DNA of 64,000 bases from Paenibacillus amylolyticus (GCF_029689945.1 NZ_CP121451.1:3534001-3598000); one strand, 5' to 3'. Positions 1 through 9,210 are shown, counted from the first letter of the stretch. Notes: a model not told the origin generated them from the letters alone. Made by a program: numbers and translations.

Positions 1-219
1 GCGAGCCACTACTGTGTCGGCGATTACTGGGAGCTAACGATCGGGACGGAGAAGGTATGTCATACCATCTATACGAAGGAACTTCCCGAATCGGTTTCGA
101 TGGGGAACAGTTTTGGAATCGTCTACCCGATTCCGGCAGGAACGACCATCAAGTTTGATTTCGTAAGTGTGGTGGCTGAAGCCAAGTCGGTCTGGTACAA
201 CATCAAATTTTTGAGATAA
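1..219 (+). CDS. 3' end of a phage structural gene (partial, enters from left edge)
   Basis: Frame 1 is open from the first base to a TAA at 217-219, giving the last 72 residues of a protein whose start lies outside the window. The fragment is rich in beta-branched and aromatic residues and ends in NIKFLR. It is followed after a few bases by a strong ribosome binding site for the next gene, so it is probably co-transcribed with the structural genes that follow. I do not recognise a family; a role as a virion or fibre component is inferred only from position. Confidence 0.5.
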   Translation, partial: ASHYCVGDYWELTIGTEKVCHTIYTKELPESVSMGNSFGIVYPIPAGTTIKFDFVSVVAEAKSVWYNIKFLR

Positions 220-230
220 GGAGGGTGACG

Positions 231-2150
231 ATGGCACTGCAAAAACCGCAGACGAACTTTGCCGCTTATATTGACGGAGAGTCTGAAGCACAAAAATTGA
301 TCAACACGCTGGCCGATGAAATCGTAGGTGCTGATATTCCTAGAGTAGAGGGCGGGATTGACGCCAATCGCTGGGAGAAGGTCTATGAGGCAGAGCAAGA
401 TTATTGGGTAACCTATACCCCTAAAACACGGCCTAATATCCAAGGGAAGTACCTTCATACGGATGGTAACTTGTATGACGTGGTTAAAATTCCTGACTAC
501 AGTAAACTTAAGTTTAAAGATGGAACACCAGCTATTGAAGATGATGGTTTTCTTCATGAAGTAAGTTCCGTATATTGGGATCAAATTGTAGAAGGTAGCA
601 GTCGTCCCACAGTTAGAGAAAAGGACTACGGTAATTACAGAACCGGCAGAAAGATTCAAGTTGTTCAGTTTTCTTATACAGATAAGACTGGAGCTGATAT
701 TTTTGTAGACGTTCCTAATCAGCTGGCTACATTGGTAACAGATCTCACTAAACCTGATGGTGTTACTGCCTACATTGTAAAACAGAGACAAACGCTTAGT
801 ACGGGTGACGTAGTTTATTTGGATGACTGGAATGAATTTGAGTTAGTTACAGAGCTTCCTGATGACTGGAACTACAGTCTTAAGACAGCCTATCAGTGGG
901 AATATGTGAGATTTTTTGACTATTACGGTAGTTGGACTACTTTAAAAACAAGCAATGTAGAGCCTGGGAAGTCTAAGTATACTTTTACTGAGCGTTATTA
1001 TACTGCTGATCCCGTTCATGATGTGCCTTCTAGAGTAGTGGTTAAAGGTACGCCAACTGTACCAACAGGAATTCCTGTACGGGAGTACTCTGTGATGTTG
1101 GAGCAACCAACTAATGATTGGAATTATATTAACATTTATTATGGAGAAGAGTTTGAGGGCACAAATACTACCGGAGATTCTACGACAACATTTATAGGAG
1201 CTTGTGATCCAGCTACGGTTAAACCCGGGCTAACACCTACAGTTATAGATCAAGCCAAAGCACAAGCCATTTACGAGATGTGGAACACAGATACGATTGT
1301 CAAAACATTCATCCCACCGTCCACGAAGTGGAAGCTGGATTATGACGGCAAGACAGAGATCGTAAGCCCGGCTGCTCGCTTTTTCCACGGCAGACATTCT
1401 ACAACCTCGTGGTTGCCTAACAAAAAACGCAGACCGGATTACCTGGTAGCTTACACTTTATCGGTAAATAATGATCGAGTAGTTCTTGTTTTGGAAGGTG
1501 ATCCTTCACCGAATATTCATAGCTATTACCGTAGTTTTGGATACATAGGCAAGATCGTTCCGTTCAATGATTACGATCATGGAGGAAACTTCGGCGTCAC
1601 TGTAGGTATGGGTGATCTGCGAACAGATATGACAGGTTATACGAAAAATGATATTCTCACGGATCTTAATCCGGATATCTATGCCAAATATGGTGAGTAC
1701 ACTTCAAATGGCATGGACTCCATGTCCATGTTGAAGACACGCAGTAATGTCTTGTTCCAGCGCTATTACCCGGCATTTATTTCGCATCTTCCGAACTATC
1801 CTTCTGTGGGTAAACTTCCCCCGGGCCTTGCTAAATTGATTGTAGATGCGGATGGCTTCCAGAAATCTCTCTGGACAGGAAAGTATCATGCGAGTCCAAT
1901 CTACCTTGTTCATCAGGCAGAAGGATATCGGGGTTATATGGACGGTGTAGTTGCGATATACGACCATAACCTGGTCAATCGTGATGAATTAATCATAGAT
2001 ACAGAAATTCTGAAAGATCCTTCCAAACCTGCGTTGGGTACGTGGACAGAAGTTTACAAGTTTTTCAGTATCAAGAGTCCGTTGAATCTATTCAAACATT
2101 CCCCATCCCCAGATGTAATTACGATTGCATTTTTGAAAGAGATAAAATAA
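231..2150 (+). CDS. Phage structural protein, EGxRG family member 1 (long form)
   Basis: The protein has 639 residues when started at ATG 231, which has an AAGGAGGG binding site just upstream; an in-frame GTG at 225 is less well placed. Residues about 350-620 match the 378-residue protein encoded next door: shared features are a (Y/F)GxYTSxG stretch, an LKT(R/K)S block, GFQ(K/A)S(L/K)W, KYH.SPIY and an EGYRG motif near residue 564 followed by DELIID. The same EGxRG-(x)n-DG/DE signature recurs in the genes near 17.2, 18.3 and 19.3 kb. Residues about 57-343 have no counterpart in the neighbour and are encoded by clearly more AT-rich DNA, which suggests an inserted or exchanged module. A structural role, perhaps receptor binding, is inferred from context; I do not know the family by name. 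Confidence 0.7.
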   Translation: MALQKPQTNFAAYIDGESEAQKLINTLADEIVGADIPRVEGGIDANRWEKVYEAEQDYWVTYTPKTRPNIQGKYLHTDGNLYDVVKIPDYSKLKFKDGTPAIEDDGFLHEVSSVYWDQIVEGSSRPTVREKDYGNYRTGRKIQVVQFSYTDKTGADIFVDVPNQLATLVTDLTKPDGVTAYIVKQRQTLSTGDVVYLDDWNEFELVTELPDDWNYSLKTAYQWEYVRFFDYYGSWTTLKTSNVEPGKSKYTFTERYYTADPVHDVPSRVVVKGTPTVPTGIPVREYSVMLEQPTNDWNYINIYYGEEFEGTNTTGDSTTTFIGACDPATVKPGLTPTVIDQAKAQAIYEMWNTDTIVKTFIPPSTKWKLDYDGKTEIVSPAARFFHGRHSTTSWLPNKKRRPDYLVAYTLSVNNDRVVLVLEGDPSPNIHSYYRSFGYIGKIVPFNDYDHGGNFGVTVGMGDLRTDMTGYTKNDILTDLNPDIYAKYGEYTSNGMDSMSMLKTRSNVLFQRYYPAFISHLPNYPSVGKLPPGLAKLIVDADGFQKSLWTGKYHASPIYLVHQAEGYRGYMDGVVAIYDHNLVNRDELIIDTEILKDPSKPALGTWTEVYKFFSIKSPLNLFKHSPSPDVITIAFLKEIK

Positions 2151-2163
2151 GGAGGATTACATA

Positions 2164-3300
2164 ATGGCAAATTTTAAATATGTAGAAACAATCACCACTT
2201 CACAGGACGTGTTGACAAAACTGAAAGAGGAAGTAACAGGGTTTAAGAGTTTCCCATTTGAATCTACTGCAGGCGAGTCTCAGGAACAAAATCTGTGGGA
2301 AGTATTCTACGAGGAAAAGGACAGTAGCGACCGAATTCAGGAACTGATTCTTCGTGGAACCATGACCATTGGAACACAAGCAACACCAATTACTAAGCAT
2401 TTCTATGTAAGTTTCATCAATCATGCTCTGGTACCACGCGTTGTTGCACCTGTTCCAGCCTATGAGGAGCATAGTACGTTGACTGTGCAGTTGCTTGAAG
2501 GATTCGAAGGCAGTGAACCAACCACACTACCGGTAACTACTCGCCCTACATTCAAGCTTACAGGACATCCGGTACTCTACCAATGGGCACTGGAAAACTA
2601 CACACCAACAGATCGAAATAAAGAAAAACCTGTGTACATGTATGTGAATGTCATGAACAATCGTTTGGCGATGGTTCTTGTCGCCGACCCAGCAGTAAAC
2701 TTCCTTGATTACAAAAAATCCTTCCTGTATGCAGGTGCATTGAAACCGTTCAAATACAATCTGAATGATGTAGACGGAAACGTCATGCTGACAGCCGGAG
2801 CGGTAATTGAAGAACCGGATATCTCTCAGATTGCCACAACAGGAACGTACTACTATGGTCAATATACCTCTGCAGGTAACAACACACTTCAGATGTTGAA
2901 AACCAAGTCAGGTATTGAATTCCAGCAGCACTATCCTTCCTTTATCACGCAAGCTCCACCGAAAGGTAAAGCTTATCAGGATCCGGAATTGGGTGATACC
3001 GGTCTGGAACTGGAGCCACAGGGCTTCCAGGCTTCCAAATGGACGTCCAAATATCACTTGTCTCCGATCTACGTGGTTCATCCTTACGAGGGCTACCGCG
3101 GTCAATTCGATAACTGTATCGCGGTTACGAAGCATAATATCCTTCACCTGGATGAGCTAATTATTGATGTGGAGGGCAAGTCCTGGGACCAAGAGGTGTA
3201 TCGTTACTTCGATACCGATACAGCACAGAATTTCATGAATCTGTCTGCCAACCAACGTATGGGTGTAGCTATTCTGAAGGAAGTCCGTTATACGGCGTAA
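2164..3300 (+). CDS. Phage structural protein, EGxRG family member 2
   Basis: This 378-residue protein starts at ATG 2164 behind a clear AAGGAGG site, 13 bases after the previous stop. It is a compact paralogue of the preceding protein: the two align through a (Y/F)GxYTS(N/A)G stretch, the LKT(R/K)S block, GFQ(A/K)S.W, the KYHLSPIY segment and an EGYRG motif near residue 309, followed by DELIID and a terminal F(L/I)KEV-type end. It lacks the AT-rich middle section of its neighbour and so may represent the ancestral core. No signal peptide or membrane segment is visible. Function unknown; a virion, baseplate or fibre component is likely from the surrounding genes. Confidence 0.7.
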   Translation: MANFKYVETITTSQDVLTKLKEEVTGFKSFPFESTAGESQEQNLWEVFYEEKDSSDRIQELILRGTMTIGTQATPITKHFYVSFINHALVPRVVAPVPAYEEHSTLTVQLLEGFEGSEPTTLPVTTRPTFKLTGHPVLYQWALENYTPTDRNKEKPVYMYVNVMNNRLAMVLVADPAVNFLDYKKSFLYAGALKPFKYNLNDVDGNVMLTAGAVIEEPDISQIATTGTYYYGQYTSAGNNTLQMLKTKSGIEFQQHYPSFITQAPPKGKAYQDPELGDTGLELEPQGFQASKWTSKYHLSPIYVVHPYEGYRGQFDNCIAVTKHNILHLDELIIDVEGKSWDQEVYRYFDTDTAQNFMNLSANQRMGVAILKEVRYTA

Positions 3301-3301
3301 G

Positions 3302-3331
3302 TTAAACTGAATCAAAGCTGAGTCGTATAGA
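3302..3331 (+). promoter_or_regulatory. Island promoter P1 (TTAAAC-N16-CGTATAGA)
   Basis: TTAAAC at 3302-3307 is followed after exactly 16 bases by CGTATAGA at 3324-3331, the same pair found at five other gene starts in the island. It lies in the gap before the 3401 gene. The predicted start point is only a few bases before the stem of a terminator-like hairpin (3341-3380), so transcripts from it would begin with that hairpin. Recognition by an ECF-like sigma factor is inferred. Confidence 0.55.
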
Positions 3332-3340
3332 TTCAGTGAG

Positions 3341-3380
3341 AGGGAACTTTCTGAGACTCCACTCAGGGGTTCCCTTTTTT
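3341..3380 (+). terminator. Intrinsic terminator between the 2164 and 3401 genes
   Basis: AGGGAAC (3341-3347) pairs with GTTCCCT (3369-3375), with an inner CTGAG/CTCAG stem, followed by a run of six T. It can end transcription from the upstream genes, but because promoter P1 sits just ahead of it, it could also attenuate transcription into the 3401 gene. Confidence 0.75.
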
Positions 3381-3400
3381 AGTTGGAAGGGGGCAGTGAC

Positions 3401-4348
3401 GTGAGTCAAGTAGTCAACAAGTTTGATTTCACCGTTATAGATTACACGACAACTCAGTACGGTTACCTGTTTACGGTTGGAACTACAGGAAGCAGGCCTG
3501 AGGATTATCGATTTATATATATGCCTTACAGCCGGTATCCAAGTGTTCTGATGCTTGATTTCTACATGGCAAGATCGATCTCTCATGGATTTAACCATCA
3601 ACTTGTAGAAGCGATTCGCAAGGATCTGGAAGGAGAAGAACGATTTATTGTCCTAAGTGATGCTAAACAGGATAAAGAAGGACTTCTGCACAGTTCCATG
3701 GAAGGATCGAGCTCAGCTACCAAGCAAGGTGATGTCATGGAATTTTCCTTCGAAATGGAGCGGTCTGCTTTAATTGAAGCTTTGGAGATGGAGCATCGAG
3801 ATGAAGGACACAGGCCCGGAGGATCAAAGGATTCATTCATTCATGAAGATATGTCAGAGGGCTGGCGCGTAGATAACAACAAAGAGCTAAAGATTATCCG
3901 TAATTTAGGGCTAACTCGTAATTTTGTGAAGAATCTGGATAAGCTGGAGCCTGGAAAAATCAGTTTCAGGGTCAGTGAATATGGGATGATTGCGGACTAT
4001 GCAGATAGTGCAGAGCAAGATAGCCACTCTGAACTGGTGATTAAGCAATTGATACACTCCGTTCGAAACGATAAACCGGATATGGATGTGGCAGAGGTTT
4101 TCGAGCAAGTGGAGAAAATCATTGGACGCCGGACACAGAATGATTTTTTATTAGAAGCTATTCAAGACCACTTCAGAAGCACAGAACTCGAGAGAAGCCT
4201 ACAGTCCCGTAAGATAAGCAAACAAGATGTAGAATTTCTATATCAGGATCTGCTGGGTTTACGTGATCATCATAAAGAAACGTTTGCTGAACAAGCTGCC
4301 ATGATGGGTGAAAGGGTAGATGATTATCATCAGTTATCCATTCTCTGA
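3401..4348 (+). CDS. Large fibre/shaft protein, N-terminal part
   Basis: Translation probably begins at GTG 3401, preceded by a G-rich binding site (GGAAGGGGGC); an in-frame TTG at 3383 lies partly in the terminator. The 315-residue product starts with a small beta-rich domain (TVIDYTTTQYGYLFTVG) and then becomes rich in charged residues with short hydrophobic steps, like the repeats in the following frames. It ends at TGA 4346-4348 and overlaps the next frame by 29 bases. The next frame continues the same compositional style and has only a weak binding site, so the two may be one protein broken by a frameshift, or a genuine overlapping pair. No homopolymer explains this particular break, so I leave it open. 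Confidence 0.6.
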   Translation: MSQVVNKFDFTVIDYTTTQYGYLFTVGTTGSRPEDYRFIYMPYSRYPSVLMLDFYMARSISHGFNHQLVEAIRKDLEGEERFIVLSDAKQDKEGLLHSSMEGSSSATKQGDVMEFSFEMERSALIEALEMEHRDEGHRPGGSKDSFIHEDMSEGWRVDNNKELKIIRNLGLTRNFVKNLDKLEPGKISFRVSEYGMIADYADSAEQDSHSELVIKQLIHSVRNDKPDMDVAEVFEQVEKIIGRRTQNDFLLEAIQDHFRSTELERSLQSRKISKQDVEFLYQDLLGLRDHHKETFAEQAAMMGERVDDYHQLSIL

Positions 4349-5363
4349 TATGTCGACTGCTTATATACGTCGCTTTCAGGAAATAAAGTATATGCACCTT
4401 GATCGCACGTTGCCATTAGCCCAAAGAGTGTATAACACTTCACAATTGGCTCTGATGCAAACACTAGGGACAGCTATGCGAGAGACAAGCTTTGCTGGAA
4501 CGACTACAGGCAAAATTGTTCAAGCAATCAGAGACATTGAAGAAAACATGTTTCTTTCACAACTGAATCAGGCCACGCGGGTTATTGAGAATGAATTGAC
4601 AACTCATGAGAATGTACTTGCCAAATTGAAGGATCGTCAGTATCCCACCGTTCTGCATACCGAAATGAGAAGTATGAGAGAAGTCGACAAGAAACTCTAC
4701 TTTCATGATGATCTGAGTCAAAGCAACCGTAACCAGTATCGAAATGCGCTTGTCTTACGTTCGAGTGATACCTTGTGGCATCCGCTCCAAGCTCACAGAA
4801 TGATAGACCAACATCCGGCAACTACTGCATCCGGTATCCTGGTGGCATCCAGAGATATATGGACTATTACGGATGTGAAAAGGCAGTTACCTTGGGCTGT
4901 TCGGGATCAAGCGGAAGATATGGATGTCATAGGTGATCTGACTCCGGGACAAAGAGTTTATTTGGAGAAAATGTATATTGAGCATGAGCGTCCTAAGGCA
5001 CGACGGATCTATGTGGTTCATAGTGAGGTGGACCGTCATACGGATCAGGCTTATCGTGAAAGTACGGAATACGGTACTGTTTTCAGAGATTTGCAGGAGA
5101 GTAGAAGGGTCAGTAAGGTTCCCGGGTATGTGGAGAGGGAAAGCAGGCTTGGCAAACGAGTGGCTGCAGAGGCTCTAGAAATACTCAACAAGAAACTTGC
5201 TGGTGAAAGGGAAAGCGAGTTTGATAGCTATATTGAGAATAACTTCCATACTGCGAAAACGGAGAAAGAAATCTGTACATCCCGAACAATGAGGAAGGTG
5301 CTGCAAGAGAAAATTCCTTTGAAAGCTATGCGACCGGGTCGACAACGGCAGAAAGAGCATTAG
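4320..5363 (+). CDS. Large fibre/shaft protein, second fragment
   Basis: This frame encodes about 347 residues rich in charged and hydrophobic steps (for example repeated H.E/HDD/HSE positions every 15 or so residues). It stops at 5361-5363, but the frame that continues from 5372 is open further upstream, to about 5250, and reads on naturally (NLYIPNNEEG). One missing A in the AAA run near 5266-5272 would join the two. I therefore regard this frame and the next two as pieces of one giant shaft protein that runs to 9195. Weak start: ATG 4320 directly follows an in-frame stop and has only AAAGGG nearby. Confidence 0.55.
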   Translation: MIIISYPFSDMSTAYIRRFQEIKYMHLDRTLPLAQRVYNTSQLALMQTLGTAMRETSFAGTTTGKIVQAIRDIEENMFLSQLNQATRVIENELTTHENVLAKLKDRQYPTVLHTEMRSMREVDKKLYFHDDLSQSNRNQYRNALVLRSSDTLWHPLQAHRMIDQHPATTASGILVASRDIWTITDVKRQLPWAVRDQAEDMDVIGDLTPGQRVYLEKMYIEHERPKARRIYVVHSEVDRHTDQAYRESTEYGTVFRDLQESRRVSKVPGYVERESRLGKRVAAEALEILNKKLAGERESEFDSYIENNFHTAKTEKEICTSRTMRKVLQEKIPLKAMRPGRQRQKEH

Positions 5364-5371
5364 CTCATAAT

Positions 5372-6211
5372 TTGTGGTTACCTGAGTCCGAGGATCATTT
5401 GGCTGACAAGGAATTATTACGTTCGACCATGCTCGAAAAGCTAAATTCGTATGGAAAGAACGACGAACAGAAGCATGTACATCTGACTGAGAAACCAATT
5501 GTGCTACATAGAGAACGTAAAGAGTTGCATCTGGAAACAATCCTGCATTCCATCCGAGATCGAAGTCGACCAGCCATAGTTCGGGATGACCTTCTGGACA
5601 AACTGGTTGGAGGAGGATGGTTGGGGAATAAAGCATACCCTGGATATCTGGACGAGGAATTTATCGTAGGGGAGATCTTGGAGAACAGCCCGGCAGTCAT
5701 TCTGGAAATGATGATGGAAGCTGTGAATAATGCCGACGCTTCGGTTTATTTTGATGAACCGTTTTTGGCCGGGGTTAGAGAGCGGATAGAGGCGTTAATC
5801 GATTGTGGGATCTTAACAGCTGACAAAGACGGAACCAGATCAGGCATCATTTCCTTTAATTTGGAAGGTGCGAAGGAATCTCAGCTTAGTGATATTGGGA
5901 CAGAACTTGCAGAAGCATCCAAAGAGTTGAATAAGGCAGTACTTGAAGATGAATCAAGATTGGCTCAACTGGACAGACGTAATTCTACTTTAGAGACAGA
6001 CGTTTTCGAAGGAGTGAAAATAAAGGAAGATCAGCATGGCGAAATTACGGAAGTCATTTACGGCGCAGATTTTAATGCAAGACCGGCTATTATTGAGTTT
6101 GAAGATTCATTAGGTTACTTAAATCCTGGTGGGGATTATTCCCGGATGACCCAATATATGAAGGAAGTCAAGTTGAACGCACAGGACAAGCCTTTGATGA
6201 ATACGGGATAG
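5372..6211 (+). CDS. Large fibre/shaft protein, third fragment
   Basis: The 279-residue frame given from TTG 5372 has no convincing binding site, and its reading frame is open upstream of that codon, as expected for the middle of a longer protein. It carries the same charged, periodic sequence as its neighbours (DDLLDKL, YLDEEFIVGEIL, ILEMMMEAVNNA). Near 6131-6134, one extra G in the run GGGG would move it into the frame that reads AFDEYGIGEKDKR and on into the 6235 frame, whose first 16-residue repeat is thereby completed. So its stop at 6209-6211 is probably not the true end of the protein. Confidence 0.55.
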   Translation: MWLPESEDHLADKELLRSTMLEKLNSYGKNDEQKHVHLTEKPIVLHRERKELHLETILHSIRDRSRPAIVRDDLLDKLVGGGWLGNKAYPGYLDEEFIVGEILENSPAVILEMMMEAVNNADASVYFDEPFLAGVRERIEALIDCGILTADKDGTRSGIISFNLEGAKESQLSDIGTELAEASKELNKAVLEDESRLAQLDRRNSTLETDVFEGVKIKEDQHGEITEVIYGADFNARPAIIEFEDSLGYLNPGGDYSRMTQYMKEVKLNAQDKPLMNTG

Positions 6212-6234
6212 GCGAGAAAGACAAACGGAATGGA

Positions 6235-9195
6235 ATGGCTCTTGACCATCATATCGTGAGTTCCAACATGAACCGCGAGAGTGTGATTCATACCGAATTC
6301 AATATGGGCGGAGTTTCCCGCGAACGCTATGGAATGATTGATGATGAATACACCATGGGTGGTACGAACTTGCGCCAGATGCTTCTCAATAGCGAATATG
6401 CTATTGGAACGTCAAAGACTCGTGAGGGATACATGTATGATCAACAACCTATTTCTACTAATCCAACAAGAGAAGGTTTAATCAGTGGTGAGTACTCTAT
6501 AGGCACAGCCAAGATTAGACAGTTGTATTTCAATGAGAGCTATTCGATTGGCATGATTGACCCACGTCAGGCGGCTACTGATATCGATTACTCACTGGCG
6601 ACGATGGAATGGAGATCAGCATTGCTTAACGACGAGTATTCCATAAGCAGCGCGAAATATCGAAATGGAGTAGCTGAGATTGGATATACGCTTGGTTCAT
6701 CGTGGGCAAGAGGAAGTGCGATGGATATTGAGTTTAACGCAGGTATGCGGCAAGCTTGGGAATCCACTTTGATCAATAATGCTTCTGAAGCGATTAGGGT
6801 AGATGGATATGGATCGGTTCAAGATGAGATATCTCTAGCCACTACTGTAATGAAATTTGCAAATCTTGATGATATGAAGACGGCTCATTCAATCATGCGC
6901 AAAGGGCAATTCAACGTTGAAATCCTTTCGGATAACATGAACAGATTGTCTCTTATGCTTGAAGAAAACCATTCTACAAGAATTTTGAAAGAGGCATCCG
7001 TCCATGAGATGGAAAGTGAAGTTGTCAAGTTACGCTTGAGTGAATTGCATGGTGAGGGTTGGTATGGTGGTAAAGGGTTCAGAGATACCGACTTGGTCGA
7101 ACTGATCTATGATTCGATAAAGAGTACAAAGAATTCGGCATTGGATCGTGATGTGATCCTTGCCTACAAGCATACTCACGATGCTTACCTTCATGAGACA
7201 ACGGATAGCACGATTGAAAAAATTGCTAATCTTGAAGAACAACTGTTAGCGGATAAACCGCAATATGGTTACATGGACCTCACGCTACTACTAGGCGGTA
7301 CTAATCTGAAATATGCTGATGTTCCAGTGGAATCCATGGGTGGGACGGGGCTCAGTTATGGCGATATACCTGTAGAGATTGTTGGTGGAACAAATCTGAA
7401 ATACGGTGATGTTCCGATTGAGATTGTTGGCGGAACTAACTTGAAGTATGGTACAACAGAGATTGTGCTCTCCGCGGATAAACCGCAGTACGGTAATATG
7501 GAAGAGAATCTGCTCGCTGACAAACCGCAATATGGATATTTGGAAGAGAACATGTATGGTCTGAAAAATGCCAAAGATTCCATTATTGATGAGCAAATTC
7601 ATGCATTTAAAGATGGTAAAGAAGTGGATTTGATCCAAACACTTGAGTTCGATAAAGAGGATCGATCAGCATTCCTTCATGACAACCTTTTTGCGGTAAA
7701 AGCTGAAAGATGGGCCCATTCTCATGAGACGATCAATGATGTAGTGAAGCTGCGAAATGGAACGCTTGAACAGAGTATGTTCTATGGAAACAAGGGACTT
7801 AAGGAATCCATTATGGGCATGGAATGGGTTGGATTCCAATATAAACAGCTGGATCTGATCCAAAGCGAATATGCGTATCTTAAAACGAGAGACGTACATA
7901 TTGAAGATGAATCGTACATGAGCTCCAGAAGTTCTTATGAAGCTTATAATCATCAACTAGACTCAGGAATGAATTTGTTAAGAAGCACAACTCTGGATTG
8001 GGAGCAACTTGCAGCTGAGAAAATGGATCGACAGGGTCATTCACATGAAATGGAAAGTGGTGTTAGAGGTGAGCGATCCGGTGACCATTTCGATGGGATA
8101 TATGGGACCACACTTCAGAGGTGTGCTTTCACAGGTGAAGAGTTAAGTTACGGAAGTAGTCTTCCGTACACAAGCTACGTTGTTAATGACGGGGAGAGTT
8201 TTGGCAGTAAGTTATTAGACCCGGGTTATCTTAGTGAAAGTGATTTTAAAGGGATAACTGAGGAACGTGAATCCGGCATAGAAAGAGAATTACCGACTGG
8301 AACAGCGAACGCCAGATTGTCTGAGATTGAAAACCCTGATTCGCTCATGGCTTCATTTGAAGAACGGTGTTCTCAAGTCATCACAGGTTTTATTTTCGCT
8401 GAAAGACCTGAGAAAAGAGCAGAGTATTTGGAGCAGTTGCATGCGTTCCTTCCCGAGAGAACAGCTCATCTTATGGAAATGTATCATGAAGCCAAGATGG
8501 AACCTCGTGAGAGCTTCACACTGACTGATCACCCGGTGGCTGAACGGGAATCCGCTGATGCTTACATTCCAATGATGGACACCATGGCGCAGGGTCTCAT
8601 ATTTGATTATTCGGAAGATCTGCTGGATCGAGGAATGGATCCTGAGGACTGGGAAGGCGGGTTGGGCGTACCGGAGGACTACGATCCGAATGATCCGTTT
8701 AATGTGTACTATCCGTATTCCAAGGATATGGATGCGTTGGAATTGTCCCAGTCCGATGATTGGACTAAATTCGGTCAAGGCGATTGGGATCGGGATCAAT
8801 TGCTTGGAAAATTTTATTCCAAAGAAGATACGAAGGACATCAGTGGATGGTATCGCAATAATTTCCTAGCCGAGACATATAAGTTCTCAGTTGATTTCAA
8901 GGTGGATACAAGTACGGATGGGGATGGTGCGGGAATTATTTTCAAATACTTCGATGAACATAATTATTGGATGTTTATGGTTCACGGAGGAGACAGCGAT
9001 AACAGTCTGGATATGAGAACGCCGATGCAGCTATATAAAATCGTTGCTGGCAATCCAACTGCAGTGGGTTCTCCGATGCAACCCTTCAAATGGGAGAAGG
9101 ATAAATGGTATACATTGTCCGTATCTGTCATGAAAAATAAAATCCAGATCTATACAGATTCGAAATTGCAATATGATCTGACGGGCACCGATTAA
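6235..9195 (+). CDS. Giant repeat-built fibre/shaft protein ending in a truncated LamG-like domain
   Basis: The frame encodes 986 residues, and its true beginning is probably upstream, because the repeat pattern extends into the preceding sequence and no good binding site precedes ATG 6235. Residues about 20-190 are tandem repeats of about 16 residues with a DxEYxIGxxKxR core. Residues about 330-620 continue with a 15-residue period (LADKPQYGY, GGTNLKYGD and related units). This periodicity suggests a beta-solenoid or fibrous shaft. The C-terminus from about residue 840 is a concanavalin/LamG-like beta-sandwich (GxGIIFKYFDEHNYW, WYTLSVSVMKNKIQIYTD) that stops at TGTD before its final strands. 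Those strands are encoded at the very start of the next gene in the same frame. The stop codon lies inside a terminator loop that also serves as a promoter element. Confidence 0.7.
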   Translation: MALDHHIVSSNMNRESVIHTEFNMGGVSRERYGMIDDEYTMGGTNLRQMLLNSEYAIGTSKTREGYMYDQQPISTNPTREGLISGEYSIGTAKIRQLYFNESYSIGMIDPRQAATDIDYSLATMEWRSALLNDEYSISSAKYRNGVAEIGYTLGSSWARGSAMDIEFNAGMRQAWESTLINNASEAIRVDGYGSVQDEISLATTVMKFANLDDMKTAHSIMRKGQFNVEILSDNMNRLSLMLEENHSTRILKEASVHEMESEVVKLRLSELHGEGWYGGKGFRDTDLVELIYDSIKSTKNSALDRDVILAYKHTHDAYLHETTDSTIEKIANLEEQLLADKPQYGYMDLTLLLGGTNLKYADVPVESMGGTGLSYGDIPVEIVGGTNLKYGDVPIEIVGGTNLKYGTTEIVLSADKPQYGNMEENLLADKPQYGYLEENMYGLKNAKDSIIDEQIHAFKDGKEVDLIQTLEFDKEDRSAFLHDNLFAVKAERWAHSHETINDVVKLRNGTLEQSMFYGNKGLKESIMGMEWVGFQYKQLDLIQSEYAYLKTRDVHIEDESYMSSRSSYEAYNHQLDSGMNLLRSTTLDWEQLAAEKMDRQGHSHEMESGVRGERSGDHFDGIYGTTLQRCAFTGEELSYGSSLPYTSYVVNDGESFGSKLLDPGYLSESDFKGITEERESGIERELPTGTANARLSEIENPDSLMASFEERCSQVITGFIFAERPEKRAEYLEQLHAFLPERTAHLMEMYHEAKMEPRESFTLTDHPVAERESADAYIPMMDTMAQGLIFDYSEDLLDRGMDPEDWEGGLGVPEDYDPNDPFNVYYPYSKDMDALELSQSDDWTKFGQGDWDRDQLLGKFYSKEDTKDISGWYRNNFLAETYKFSVDFKVDTSTDGDGAGIIFKYFDEHNYWMFMVHGGDSDNSLDMRTPMQLYKIVAGNPTAVGSPMQPFKWEKDKWYTLSVSVMKNKIQIYTDSKLQYDLTGTD
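6319..6745 (+). repeat. Tandem 16-residue protein repeats (about nine copies)
   Basis: Within the shaft gene, the translated sequence repeats about every 16 residues with a core of acidic-x-(E/D)-Y-(S/T/A)-(I/L/M)-G-x-x-K/N-x-R. The copies are diverged at DNA level (about 48 bases each), so this is an old protein repeat rather than a recent duplication. Confidence 0.65.
7225..8050 (+). repeat. Tandem 15-residue protein repeats
   Basis: Units such as LADKPQYGYxE, GGTNLKYGDVP and related degenerate copies follow a period of about 15 residues through this stretch. Four GGTxLxYG copies between 7290 and 7450 are close enough to suggest recent unit duplication, while later copies are strongly diverged. 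Confidence 0.6.
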
Positions 9196-9210
9196 CTCGG
9201 TGCTCTTTTT
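9185..9210 (+). terminator. Intrinsic terminator whose loop is the -35 of the next promoter
   Basis: GCACCGA (9185-9191) and TCGGTGC (9197-9203) form a seven-base-pair stem around the loop TTAAC, followed by TCTTTTT. The stop codon TAA (9193-9195) of the shaft gene lies in the loop. The same GCACC..TTAAC..GGTGC design occurs at 24481-24502. Confidence 0.75.
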
